This document shows positions 8,274 to 16,279 of a stretch of DNA of 64,000 nt, piece by piece (positions within the stretch are counted from its first letter, which is position 1; each line of letters starts with the position of its first letter). Both the position numbers and the translations under genes were made by a program. The notes under the pieces are model-generated. The model saw only the letters and a list, made by a program, of their open reading frames with translations, was not told the origin of the DNA and made no database searches. The DNA is from Caballeronia sordidicola (GTDB taxonomy: Bacteria > Pseudomonadota > Gammaproteobacteria > Burkholderiales > Burkholderiaceae), in contig NZ_JNFG01000215.1 of the NCBI RefSeq assembly GCF_000729995.1, positions 62,001 to 126,000 on the forward strand. Reading direction: 5' to 3'.

Positions 8274-9019
8274 ATGTTGTCGGCGCTGAACCTGCATCCC
8301 AGCCGATACCGCGTCCCGGGATGCACGAAGCGCGCGAACGTCACCGCTACGTTATTCGCCCAGGTCCGACGCACGAGCGTCAGACACGGCTGGTCCGGGC
8401 CGATCTCAAGTAGTTTCGCATCCGCACGCGAAGGCAGCACCGCGTCGACTACGTGCTCGACCTCGTGCGCCGGCACGGTATTGAACAGATACTCCGAGGG
8501 CCGCACCGTCGCGAAATCCTGCTCGAGAAAATGCGGCGCGACATCGGGGTTCACGTAACGATCCTCAAGCTGCACCGGCACGCCGTTCTCGCGATGCACG
8601 CACACCACATGAAATACCGACGCACCCGGCGCGAGTCCGAGTGCCGCCGACACGTCACTGGCCGCCGCCTCACGCGCGGCATGCACGATCGCATAACTGT
8701 ACTCGTGTCCGCGCGCGCGAATTTCATCGCCAATGTGCGCGATCATCAGCAAGGTGGACTGCGGTTTTTCTTCCGCGATAAACGTCCCCACGCCCGAGAA
8801 GCGCGTCAGCACGCCTTGCTCGGTAAGCTCGCGGAGCGCCCGGTTGATCGTCATGCGCGATACGCCCAATTCGCCGACCAGGGTCATCTCCGATGGAATC
8901 CGGTCGCCGGGGCGCCACTCGCCGGAGAGGATGCGCGTGCGGATATGTTCCTTCACACGCTCGTAGCGCGCAAGCGGCGCGGTGGCGGATGCCGGGTTCG
9001 AAAGGCTGGCTGTATTCAT
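8258..9019 (-). CDS. hutC: GntR-family histidine utilisation repressor HutC
   Basis: This 253-residue regulator has an N-terminal winged helix of GntR type (about 22-85; PGDRIPSEMTLVGELGVSR, TINRALRELTEQGVLTR) and a C-terminal UTRA ligand domain (about 105-245), the HutC subfamily layout. In known systems urocanate releases HutC from operators at hut promoters. It is the last gene of the minus-strand operon that starts with the solute-binding protein at 12242, 29 bp after the ATPase gene, so the regulator would be made together with the transporter. Six octamers GTATA(T/G)AC at the promoters around it fit its expected recognition pattern. A hairpin (8248-8273) overlaps its 3' end. Confidence 0.9.
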   Translation of the reverse strand: MNTASLSNPASATAPLARYERVKEHIRTRILSGEWRPGDRIPSEMTLVGELGVSRMTINRALRELTEQGVLTRFSGVGTFIAEEKPQSTLLMIAHIGDEIRARGHEYSYAIVHAAREAAASDVSAALGLAPGASVFHVVCVHRENGVPVQLEDRYVNPDVAPHFLEQDFATVRPSEYLFNTVPAHEVEHVVDAVLPSRADAKLLEIGPDQPCLTLVRRTWANNVAVTFARFVHPGTRYRLGCRFSADNMQRQS

Positions 9020-9048
9020 GTCTCGCTCATGTATGGCTCAAGTTTCGC

Positions 9049-9942
9049 TTATGTTCCGTTATAGTCCGCTGATTCAGTACTCACGTGAACCGCACTTGCC
9101 GATGGTTCCTCCGGTTCACGTCGCGCCCAGAACGCGTTCCGGTCGAGATAGTTCTGCAGAAACTGTTTGAGCCTCGGCTGCTGCGCGTTGTGAAACACGT
9201 CCTCGGGCGATCCTTGTGCCTCGATTTTGCCATGATCGATGAAGACGACCGTATCCGCGACCTGTGCGGCGAAGCCCATTTCATGCGTGACGATCACCAT
9301 CGTCATACCGTCGTTCGCAAGGTTCTTCATCACTTGCAGCACTTCGCCGACCAGCTCGGGATCGAGTGCGGAGGTAGGTTCGTCGAACAGCATGATGTGC
9401 GGTTCCATCGCCAGCGCCCGTGCAATGGCCACACGTTGCTGCTGCCCGCCGGAGAGCCGCGCCGGATGATTGTCCGCGCGGTCGGCGAGACCGACCTTGT
9501 CGAGCATGGCCAGCGCCCGCTTGCGAGCCTCGGCCTTGGAGAGCTTGCGCACGCGCACCAGCGCCTCGGCCACGTTTTCAACGGCCGTCATATGAGGCCA
9601 TAGGTTGAACTGCTGGAACACCATGCCCACGTTGCGCCGCACGCGATTGATCTCGGCCTGCGGCGCACGCATGCGCCGGCCGTTGCGGTCGGTGACATAG
9701 CCGATCAATTCCCCTTCGATGAAGATCTCGCCCTCGCTGTATTCCTCGAGGAACGCAAGCGAACGCAGCAGGGTGCTTTTCCCCGAACCCGATGGTCCGA
9801 TGATGCAGGTCACCTCCGACTTGCGCACGGCGAGCGAGACATCGTCGAGCACTTTCAGCGCGCCGAAATGCTTGCCGACATGCCGCGCATCGACAAGATA
9901 TTCGGCGGGCGTTAGCGTGTTGCCAGAATTCAGTTTCTTCAT
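9049..9942 (-). CDS. Polar amino acid ABC transporter ATP-binding protein (HisP/GlnQ type)
   Basis: This is the cytoplasmic ATPase of a polar amino acid importer. It has Walker A GPSGSGKST (49-57), the signature LSGGQQQ (163-169), Walker B IMLFDEP (near 183-189) and the switch region VTHEMGF. At 297 residues it is about 40 longer than the family norm; an extra C-terminal tail rich in Glu, Ala and Ser follows the fold, and a short insertion (DRNGRRMRAP) occurs after the first beta sheet as in HisP. It follows the permease gene by 62 bp and precedes hutC by 29 bp. With hutC in the same operon, histidine or a related imidazole acid is the likely substrate. Confidence 0.9.
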   Translation of the reverse strand: MKKLNSGNTLTPAEYLVDARHVGKHFGALKVLDDVSLAVRKSEVTCIIGPSGSGKSTLLRSLAFLEEYSEGEIFIEGELIGYVTDRNGRRMRAPQAEINRVRRNVGMVFQQFNLWPHMTAVENVAEALVRVRKLSKAEARKRALAMLDKVGLADRADNHPARLSGGQQQRVAIARALAMEPHIMLFDEPTSALDPELVGEVLQVMKNLANDGMTMVIVTHEMGFAAQVADTVVFIDHGKIEAQGSPEDVFHNAQQPRLKQFLQNYLDRNAFWARREPEEPSASAVHVSTESADYNGT

Positions 9943-10004
9943 GACGGGTTCTTCATGATTCAGCGCTCAGTTTGATGGGGGCCAACGCGCGTTCACCGCG
10001 TGAG

Positions 10005-10673
10005 TCAACGCGTGAGGAAGCGGCCTACGCGGATCTCGACCCACTGTCCGGCTCGCGACGCCACTTCCACGAGCACGAGATAACACACGCACAGCGCGAG
10101 CAAGGTTTCGACGAACGCAAACCGCTCCGAACCGATACCGGTCAGCACGAACGTCAGCTCCGGCACGGTGACGACCGACAGCACCGCCGTTTCCTTGCTC
10201 AGCACAATGATCAGGTTGGTCAGCGCCGGCACGATGATGACCAGCATCTGCGGCAACTGTACGCGCATGATGACCTGCAGCCGCGTGAAGCCGAGGCACT
10301 CGGCGGCTTCTATATGACCCCGTGGCACCGACGTAAAGCCGGAACGGAATGCTTCCGCGAAATACGCGCTGCCATAGAGCCCCAGTCCGACAATGCCGGC
10401 CGTCAGTGGTTCAAGCGAAAGCCCGAGCGAAGGCCCACCGTAATACAGCACGAAAAGCTGCACGAGAAACGGCGTTCCCCGGAACACTTCTATGTAGGCA
10501 CGCAAGAATCCGCGTATCCATTTGCCGCAAAATATTTGCAGCAACGCGACGGCGAAACCGATCGCCATGCCGATCATCACGCCGCCGATCCACACGCCAA
10601 TAGTTGTCGCAAACCCTTCAGCGAGGGCGGGCAGGGAGTCGGTCAGAACCGTGGGGTCGAATTGAATGGCCAT
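10005..10673 (-). CDS. Polar amino acid ABC transporter permease (HisM/GlnP type), second subunit
   Basis: This 222-residue membrane protein has about five hydrophobic segments and the family EAA loop (EAAECLGFTRLQVIMRVQLPQ) that docks to the ATPase. The stretch EVFRGTPFLVQLFVLYYG is the usual N-terminal signature of HisMQ-type permeases. It begins 3 bp after the end of the other permease, so both are translated together and probably form a heterodimer. Confidence 0.9.
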   Translation of the reverse strand: MAIQFDPTVLTDSLPALAEGFATTIGVWIGGVMIGMAIGFAVALLQIFCGKWIRGFLRAYIEVFRGTPFLVQLFVLYYGGPSLGLSLEPLTAGIVGLGLYGSAYFAEAFRSGFTSVPRGHIEAAECLGFTRLQVIMRVQLPQMLVIIVPALTNLIIVLSKETAVLSVVTVPELTFVLTGIGSERFAFVETLLALCVCYLVLVEVASRAGQWVEIRVGRFLTR

Positions 10674-10676
10674 GGT

Positions 10677-11360
10677 TTATGCCCGCTCCATGCGGCGCTC
10701 GGCGCGATGTCCGGCCAGCGACAACGCCCCGTTGATCACCAGGTACATCAGCCCGGCCGCAACATATGCCTCCAGCGGCCGATACGTGCTCGCGGCAATA
10801 TTCTGCGCGGTGCGCGTGATATCGGCGACACCGACGACCGAGATCAGCGACGACGCTTTCACCAGCATCACCATCTCATTGACGAGCGAGGGCATGGTCG
10901 TGCGTAGCGCCTGGGGCACCTGGATGCGCAGCACCGCATGCAGCCGCGATAAACCAAGCAACTGCGCTGCCTCGAGCTGCCCATGCGGAATGCCGATAAA
11001 TCCACCCCGCAGGATCTCGGCGAGATAAGCGGCTTCGCATAACGAAACGGCAGCGGCGGCGGCCACGAGCGGCGGCACGTTGATGCCGAGGAAGGGCAGG
11101 AAATAGTAGGTCAGCAGAAGCTGCACGAGCAGCGGCACGCCGCGAAAGAAGCCGACATACGCGCCTCCGAGCTTTGAGACGAAGAAGTTCTTCGAAAGCC
11201 GGGCGCTGCACACGGCAATCGCAATAATGAAGCCGACGACCAGCCCCACGAGAGAAATCAGGACCGTGGCTTGCGCGGCCTTGATCAGATAGGGAAGAGC
11301 ATCGAGCAACGCGTGAAGGCTGAACATGAGCTGTCCGGCAAGAAGCAAGGCAAGAAGCAA
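10677..11360 (-). CDS. Polar amino acid ABC transporter permease (HisQ type), first subunit
   Basis: This 227-residue inner-membrane protein has the HisMQ signature FFRGVPLLVQLLLTYYFLP and the EAA loop (LEAAQLLGLSRLHAVLRIQV). It pairs with the permease that follows it. The order SBP, permease, permease, ATPase, hutC on the minus strand is a complete importer operon with its regulator. The start ATG at 11360 lies 54 bp after the solute-binding protein gene. Confidence 0.9.
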   Translation of the reverse strand: MLLALLLAGQLMFSLHALLDALPYLIKAAQATVLISLVGLVVGFIIAIAVCSARLSKNFFVSKLGGAYVGFFRGVPLLVQLLLTYYFLPFLGINVPPLVAAAAAVSLCEAAYLAEILRGGFIGIPHGQLEAAQLLGLSRLHAVLRIQVPQALRTTMPSLVNEMVMLVKASSLISVVGVADITRTAQNIAASTYRPLEAYVAAGLMYLVINGALSLAGHRAERRMERA

Positions 11361-11414
11361 GGCGCTAAAGCTAAAGCGCCTTGCAGGGCATCGATGGTTC
11401 GCTGATTCAACCTT

Positions 11415-12242
11415 TCAATAGTTGGGCACCGGCATGGTGGTAGGCGTGTCCATGGCTACACCGAACCACTTCTTCTGCAACGCAGCGAGACGGCCATCGC
11501 CGTGCATCTTGATGATTGACTGATTGATCGCGTCGAGAAGCGGCTTGCTGTCCGCGTCCTTGCGGCCGAGGAAAGCGAAATACACCTTCGTACCGAACGG
11601 AGGTTGAACGACCGCAAAGGTGTCCGGACGCTGGCGCGCCACATACGCGATATTCGGCAGCGAATTGCCCACAGCGACAATCCGGCCAGCGGCAAGATCC
11701 GCATAGGCCTGGTTATTGTCGATGTACTCGCGCACGCTCGTCTTGCCCGGCAGCGTGGCGACATATTGCTTCAACTGGTCGAGTTGTGCGGTGGCCTTGC
11801 CGCCGCCGACTGTCTTGCCGGCGACGTCCGCGTTCGTCTTGATGCTGGTGTCGTTCGCGCGCTTGAGGAGAGCAACCGTGCCGTCCGCAATCGGCAGAGT
11901 GAACTCATAACGTTCCATGCGCGCCTTCGTGATGGTCACCGGGCCGCTGACAATATCGAACTTGCCGGCTTCGAGTCCCGGCAACACGCTCGGCCACGGC
12001 AAGTCGATGGAACGCACCTTTACACCGAGGTCCTTCGAGAGCTCGGCGAAGAAATCTTTGTTGAAGCCTTGTTGCTGTCCGTTTTCCAGGAAGTCGAACG
12101 GTGCGAACTGCATCTCGGTTCCGACCACCAGTTCACCGGCCTTCTTCACCTTCGCCAACTGGTCTTCCGCATGCGCCGAAACCGCCGTCGCAACCAGCGC
12201 GGCCACGAGCAGACGACCCTTCCACTTCGAGACAAAATTCAT
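11415..12242 (-). CDS. Polar amino acid ABC transporter solute-binding protein
   Basis: This 275-residue periplasmic protein has a classical signal peptide (MNFVSKWKGRLLVAALVATA, cleavage after VSAHA) and an SBP_bac_3 fold (LVVGTEMQFAPFDFLENGQQ, FDIVSGPVTITKARMERYEF). It delivers its ligand to the two permeases downstream. It is the first gene of the operon and sits behind two GTATATAC operators in the divergent region 12243-12687, so it is likely controlled by HutC. The ligand is inferred as histidine or an imidazole derivative from context; sequence alone cannot set it. Confidence 0.88.
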   Translation of the reverse strand: MNFVSKWKGRLLVAALVATAVSAHAEDQLAKVKKAGELVVGTEMQFAPFDFLENGQQQGFNKDFFAELSKDLGVKVRSIDLPWPSVLPGLEAGKFDIVSGPVTITKARMERYEFTLPIADGTVALLKRANDTSIKTNADVAGKTVGGGKATAQLDQLKQYVATLPGKTSVREYIDNNQAYADLAAGRIVAVGNSLPNIAYVARQRPDTFAVVQPPFGTKVYFAFLGRKDADSKPLLDAINQSIIKMHGDGRLAALQKKWFGVAMDTPTTMPVPNY

Positions 12243-12326
12243 TGTTGGACTCCCTTGGGTTTAAAGTGCTCCCGGCTTGGGGCAAAGGCGCGCGCCGGTG
12301 CGCCGACCTGCTTGTGATGCGATTCA

Positions 12327-12334
12327 GTATATAC
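12327..12334. promoter_or_regulatory. HutC-type operator GTATATAC, transporter promoter side
   Basis: This is a perfect 8-bp palindrome in the context TTCAGTATATACCGTC, 85 bp upstream of the solute-binding protein gene. Read on the complement it is GACGGTATATACTGAA, which closely matches the second site at 12437. Confidence 0.65.
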
Positions 12335-12436
12335 CGTCAATTTGCATTGCCAAGCGTGTCAAAAATACTTTTGACCGCACCATGTCGAGGCTTGCGAACT
12401 TCGCGCAAACGCCGGGTTGCGTTCGGCTAATTGGCG

Positions 12437-12444
12437 GTATATAC
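12437..12444. promoter_or_regulatory. HutC-type operator GTATATAC, middle of the divergent region
   Basis: The context GGCGGTATATACAGAC matches the neighbouring site in inverted orientation. It lies between the ABC operon and the 2OG oxygenase operon, and could serve either. The rest of 12243-12687 holds no gene that I can support. Confidence 0.6.
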
Positions 12445-12654
12445 AGACACTTGATGTGGATTCCGGCGGACGCTCATGGCTTATCCGCAGACGCTTGCGG
12501 CCGGGTTCAGGCAGTGCGATGCCGGTCATGACGGGTCGCCCGCAGAGATGGCATGGCGACGCACAGTGAAACCGTTTTTGGGTCGGCCGCGCGCCGTGCG
12601 CCGGTTCGCCATGATGTCCGCCGCAAACTTGGAGAGGCTCATTTGGCCCTTACG

Positions 12655-12662
12655 GTATAGAC
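12655..12662. promoter_or_regulatory. HutC-type operator GTATAGAC before the 2OG oxygenase operon
   Basis: The context TTACGGTATAGACGGCG carries the same core as the proximal hutH operator (GTATAGAC) and ends 25 bp before the oxygenase ATG. It links the plus-strand oxygenase/oxidase/aminotransferase operon to the hut regulator. Confidence 0.6.
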
Positions 12663-12687
12663 GGCGATAAAACTTCGGAGCACCTGG

Positions 12688-13659
12688 ATGACCTCGACTT
12701 CTCACATCCCCATCGTCGATCTGGCGGCCGTTCGCGCGATGGATCCCGCCGGCTTGCGCGAGGCCGCAGCCGCGATCCGCGACGCGTGCACGAGCATCGG
12801 TTTTTTCTACATCAGCAATCACGGCGTGCCGACTGATGTACTCGAAGGCGCGGTGAAAGCGGCGCGGGAATTCTTTGCCTATCCGGTAGAGGTGAAGCGG
12901 CGGGCCGCGGTGAATCATCGGCATCGCGGCTTTAATGCGCTAGGCGACGCCGTCATGTATCAGGCCACCAAGCCGGACTACAAGGAATTTTTCAGCATCG
13001 GTCTGGAGTTGCCGGAAGACGATCCGAGCGTGCTTGCTGGTGAAGCGCTGCGTGGCCCGAACAACTGGCCCGACTTCATGCCTTCGCTGCAACCGGCCCT
13101 TTATGGGTACTACGAAGCGATTGGTGCATGCGGCGCGGATTTGTTGCGCGCGGTGGCGGTGAGCCTGGACATCGACGAAATGTTTTTCGTGAGCAAATAC
13201 ACGAAGCGCATGCAGCGCACGCAGATGGTCTATTACCCGCCGCAAGCGCCCAAGTCGGACGCGGATCAGTTCGGCGTCGCGCCGCACACGGACTACGGGT
13301 GCATCACGCTGCTGTGGCAGGACAACGTGGGCGGTTTGCAGGTGAAGGAACTTGCAACCGATAGCTGGATCGACGCGCCGCCCATTCCCGGAACGCTCGT
13401 GGTGAACGTGGGTGACTTGCTTGCGCGCTGGTCGAACGATCGCTTTCGTTCGACGTTGCATCGCGTAATCAATGGCTCGGGCCAAGAGCGATATTCGATC
13501 GCGACCTTCTACGATCCGACTTATGGCGCAAGCGTGGACCCGCGCGATCTGGGTCTTGAGGGCGTGCAGCCGCTCCATGAACCGGTGGCTGCAGGTGACT
13601 ACATCCTGGGGCGGATCAACGATTCCATGGGTTATCGAAAGAAGCGCGCGAATGGCTGA
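12688..13659 (+). CDS. 2-oxoglutarate/Fe(II) oxygenase, isopenicillin N synthase family
   Basis: This 323-residue cytoplasmic enzyme belongs to the DIOX_N plus 2OG-FeII_Oxy family. The iron ligands are His200 and Asp202 (PHTDYGCITLL) and His258 (STLHRVIN); Arg268-Tyr-Ser270 (RYSIATFYDP) is the 2-oxoglutarate-binding pair. The N-terminal part has the family stretch SIGFFYISNHGV. The substrate is unknown. Its own promoter region holds a HutC-type site, and it overlaps the FAD-oxidase gene by 8 bp, so it works in the same pathway as the next two genes. Oxidation of an imidazole or an amino acid-derived compound is a guess from context. Confidence 0.85.
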   Translation: MTSTSHIPIVDLAAVRAMDPAGLREAAAAIRDACTSIGFFYISNHGVPTDVLEGAVKAAREFFAYPVEVKRRAAVNHRHRGFNALGDAVMYQATKPDYKEFFSIGLELPEDDPSVLAGEALRGPNNWPDFMPSLQPALYGYYEAIGACGADLLRAVAVSLDIDEMFFVSKYTKRMQRTQMVYYPPQAPKSDADQFGVAPHTDYGCITLLWQDNVGGLQVKELATDSWIDAPPIPGTLVVNVGDLLARWSNDRFRSTLHRVINGSGQERYSIATFYDPTYGASVDPRDLGLEGVQPLHEPVAAGDYILGRINDSMGYRKKRANG

Positions 13660-15088
13660 GCAAACGATGAAGCACATAGTAGAGACGCTGATTGATGCAC
13701 TCGGCGCCGGGTCCGTGCGTTTCGGCGATGCCATCGAACCTCGCAATCTCGGCGACTGGAGTGGTCGCTCGCCGGTGTCGCCGTTAGCGGTCGTCCTGCC
13801 TCGTTCGACCGGCGATGTCGCCACCGTGCTGCGCCTTTGCAACGAAGCGCGGCAAAGTGTTGTCCCGCAGGGCGGCATGACCGGACTGGCGGGCGGCGCC
13901 ATTCCTTCCGGCGGCGATATCTGCCTGTCACTCGAACGGCTGGTAGGCATCGAAGAAGTTGATGGTGCAGCTGCGACCATGACGGTGCTGGCTGGTACCA
14001 CATTGCAAACCGTGCAGGACGCCGCGCAGGAAGCGGGTTTTGAATTTGCATTGGATCTCGGTGCGCGCGGCTCGTGTCAGATCGGCGGTAATCTCGCTAC
14101 GAACGCGGGTGGCGTGCGCGTGCTGCAGTCGGGCACGGCGCGGGACCAGGTGCTCGGACTTGAAGCCGTGCTCGCCGATGGCAGCGTGCTCAGTTCAATG
14201 AACAAGATGGTCAAGAACAATACGGGCTACGACCTGCGCAACCTGTTTATCGGTTCGGAGGGAACGCTTGGGGTTATCACGCGAGCGGTATTGCGTTTGA
14301 AACCACGCCGCGCCGCGCGCAACACCGCTCTGTGCGCTTTGAAAGATTACGGCGATGCGGTCGCGTTGCTGCGCTCACTGCAAGCCACTTTCGGCGACGA
14401 AATTGGCGCGTTCGAAATCATGTGGCCGGAGTTCTACGATTTCGGTGTCGGATTGACACGCTCCCGGCAATCGCCGCTTGGCCAGGCTTATCCGCTTTAC
14501 GCATTGATCGAGCAGGCCGGGTTCTCCGACGATCATGGCGAGCGGTTTTCCGCGGCACTGAATGCGCAACTTGAAGCGGGCGTGGTGCTGGACGCGGTTG
14601 TTGCACAGTCACAAGCGGAAACCCAGGCGCTGTGGGCGATTCGCGAGGCGACGGCCGAGTTGCCGGTGAAGATCGAGCCGATCAATTTCGATGTCAGCTT
14701 GCCGATAGGCGAGATCGGTCATTTCGTCGATGCGTGCCGCAAGGATTTCGCTGCACGCTGGCCGACGCACTACGGTTTGTATTTCGGCCACATCGGCGAC
14801 TCGAACCTGCATGTCACGCTCGATGCCCGTTCAATCCCCGGCGTGACGGTGGAAGAGGTCGACTTGGCGCTGTACGGGATGGTTCGCGACTACAGCGGGT
14901 CCATATCTGCGGAACACGGGATCGGTGTGCTTAAACGGCCGTTTCTCGGCTATTCGCGCAGCCCCGCCGAACTCGCTTGCATGCAGGCGATCAAGCATGC
15001 CCTCGATCCGCATGGCATTCTCAATCCCGGCAAGGTGCTGCCCGCCGCGGGCGATCAAGACGCTCGAAACGAACAAGGAACTCCATGA
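13652..15088 (+). CDS. FAD-linked 2-hydroxyacid oxidase/dehydrogenase (GlcD/D-lactate dehydrogenase family)
   Basis: This 478-residue flavoenzyme would oxidise a D-2-hydroxyacid to the 2-oxoacid. The FAD_binding_4 domain shows VVPQGGMTGLAGGAIPSGG and LGARGSCQIGGNLATNAGG; the C-terminal FAD-oxidase domain shows FGHIGDSNLHVT and SAEHGIGVLK. I chose the ATG at 13652, which overlaps the oxygenase stop; the open frame extends further upstream to 13472 only inside that gene. The ATG at 13667 is an alternative. Its stop overlaps the aminotransferase start (ATGA at 15085), so the pair is translationally coupled. Coupling of a hydroxyacid oxidase with an aminotransferase suggests hydroxyacid to oxoacid to amino acid conversion. 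Confidence 0.87.
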   Translation: MAEQTMKHIVETLIDALGAGSVRFGDAIEPRNLGDWSGRSPVSPLAVVLPRSTGDVATVLRLCNEARQSVVPQGGMTGLAGGAIPSGGDICLSLERLVGIEEVDGAAATMTVLAGTTLQTVQDAAQEAGFEFALDLGARGSCQIGGNLATNAGGVRVLQSGTARDQVLGLEAVLADGSVLSSMNKMVKNNTGYDLRNLFIGSEGTLGVITRAVLRLKPRRAARNTALCALKDYGDAVALLRSLQATFGDEIGAFEIMWPEFYDFGVGLTRSRQSPLGQAYPLYALIEQAGFSDDHGERFSAALNAQLEAGVVLDAVVAQSQAETQALWAIREATAELPVKIEPINFDVSLPIGEIGHFVDACRKDFAARWPTHYGLYFGHIGDSNLHVTLDARSIPGVTVEEVDLALYGMVRDYSGSISAEHGIGVLKRPFLGYSRSPAELACMQAIKHALDPHGILNPGKVLPAAGDQDARNEQGTP

Positions 15089-16209
15089 GCGTGACTGCTT
15101 TTATAGAAAGCCTGCGTGCTGAAGTGCGCGGCCTGCCTGCTTACAATGCGGGGTTATCGGGGGAATTCGTGCGGGCGCGTTATGGCGTCTCGCATGTCGC
15201 CAAGCTCGGCAGCAATGAAAATCCACGTGGTGCGAGCGCGGCCGTGCTTGCGCATCTTGCCCAGTCCACCACAACCGGCACGCTCGCGCTGTATCCGGAT
15301 CCTTCATGTAGCGCGTTGCGTGCAGTGATTGCTGAGCGGCTTGCAGTCGATCCGGAGCAGTTGCTCTTCGGCAACGGTTCTGAGGACTTACTGGCTATTG
15401 CAGCCCATACGTTCCTTGGCGCTGGCGATGAAGTGGTCACCGTGATCCCGTCGTTTGGCTTGCACATCATCTATCCGCAGAGTGTTGGCGCGAAGGTGGT
15501 GACCGTGCCAATGCGCTCAGACCTCGAATTCGATGTGGACGCGCTGGTCGACGCAATTTCGCCGCGTACGCGCATGGTGATTATTAGTAATCCTAGTAAT
15601 CCGGTAGGCTGCGCAATGGATACTGCTGACATGCGCCGCCTGTTGAGTGCGGTGTCGCCGGGGACGCTGGTGTTGTGGGACGAGGCCTATTTCGAATACG
15701 CCTCCGATGAACACGGTTACCCGGACAGTCTCGCTGTTCTGCGTGATTCAGGTTTGCCGTGGCTGTTGTTGCGCACTTTTTCGAAGGCCTATGGATTGGC
15801 GGCTTTGCGGGTGGGTTACGGTGTGGCGTCGGCGCCGGAACTAGCGGGGCTGATGAATCGCGTGCGTACGCCATTCAATATTAACCAGATTGCGCAGCAG
15901 GCTGCGGCTGTGGCATTTGGCGATCAGGCGCATGTTGCGGCGAGCGTTGCGGATGCTCGCTCCGGTCGTGATTGGATGCGCGCTGAGTTGATCGGGCTGG
16001 GTGTGAATCCGGCACGCTCGCGCGCGAATTTCCTGTTCTTCGATTGCGGGGAGGACGCGGCCAAGCTCGCTGGCCGGATGCTGGAGGATGGGGTGATTGT
16101 GAAGCCGTGGCGCGAGCAGGGTTATGAAAATTGCATGCGAGTCAGCGTTGGAAGTGCTGCGGACAATGCTTTGTTTATCGAATCGTTTGAATGGCGGCGG
16201 GGCGGCTAG
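15085..16209 (+). CDS. HisC-like PLP-dependent aminotransferase (class I/II)
   Basis: This 374-residue aminotransferase resembles histidinol-phosphate aminotransferase. It has the HisC-like N-terminal stretch VAKLGSNENPRGAS, the sheet motif LFGNGSEDLL, and the PLP lysine Lys234 (RTFSKAYGLAALRVGYG). The start ATG overlaps the oxidase stop, with AAGGA just upstream. It is not in a histidine biosynthesis operon, so a catabolic role is more likely; imidazolepyruvate/histidine exchange would fit the HutC site and hutH nearby, but aromatic amino acid transamination is also possible for this family. Confidence 0.85.
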   Translation: MSVTAFIESLRAEVRGLPAYNAGLSGEFVRARYGVSHVAKLGSNENPRGASAAVLAHLAQSTTTGTLALYPDPSCSALRAVIAERLAVDPEQLLFGNGSEDLLAIAAHTFLGAGDEVVTVIPSFGLHIIYPQSVGAKVVTVPMRSDLEFDVDALVDAISPRTRMVIISNPSNPVGCAMDTADMRRLLSAVSPGTLVLWDEAYFEYASDEHGYPDSLAVLRDSGLPWLLLRTFSKAYGLAALRVGYGVASAPELAGLMNRVRTPFNINQIAQQAAAVAFGDQAHVAASVADARSGRDWMRAELIGLGVNPARSRANFLFFDCGEDAAKLAGRMLEDGVIVKPWREQGYENCMRVSVGSAADNALFIESFEWRRGG

Positions 16210-16279
16210 AGGGTTCGCTCGGTTTCGCATGGGTTCGCGCCGGCAGAACCTCAATCGGTTCACCGGCGCGCTCCAAGAC

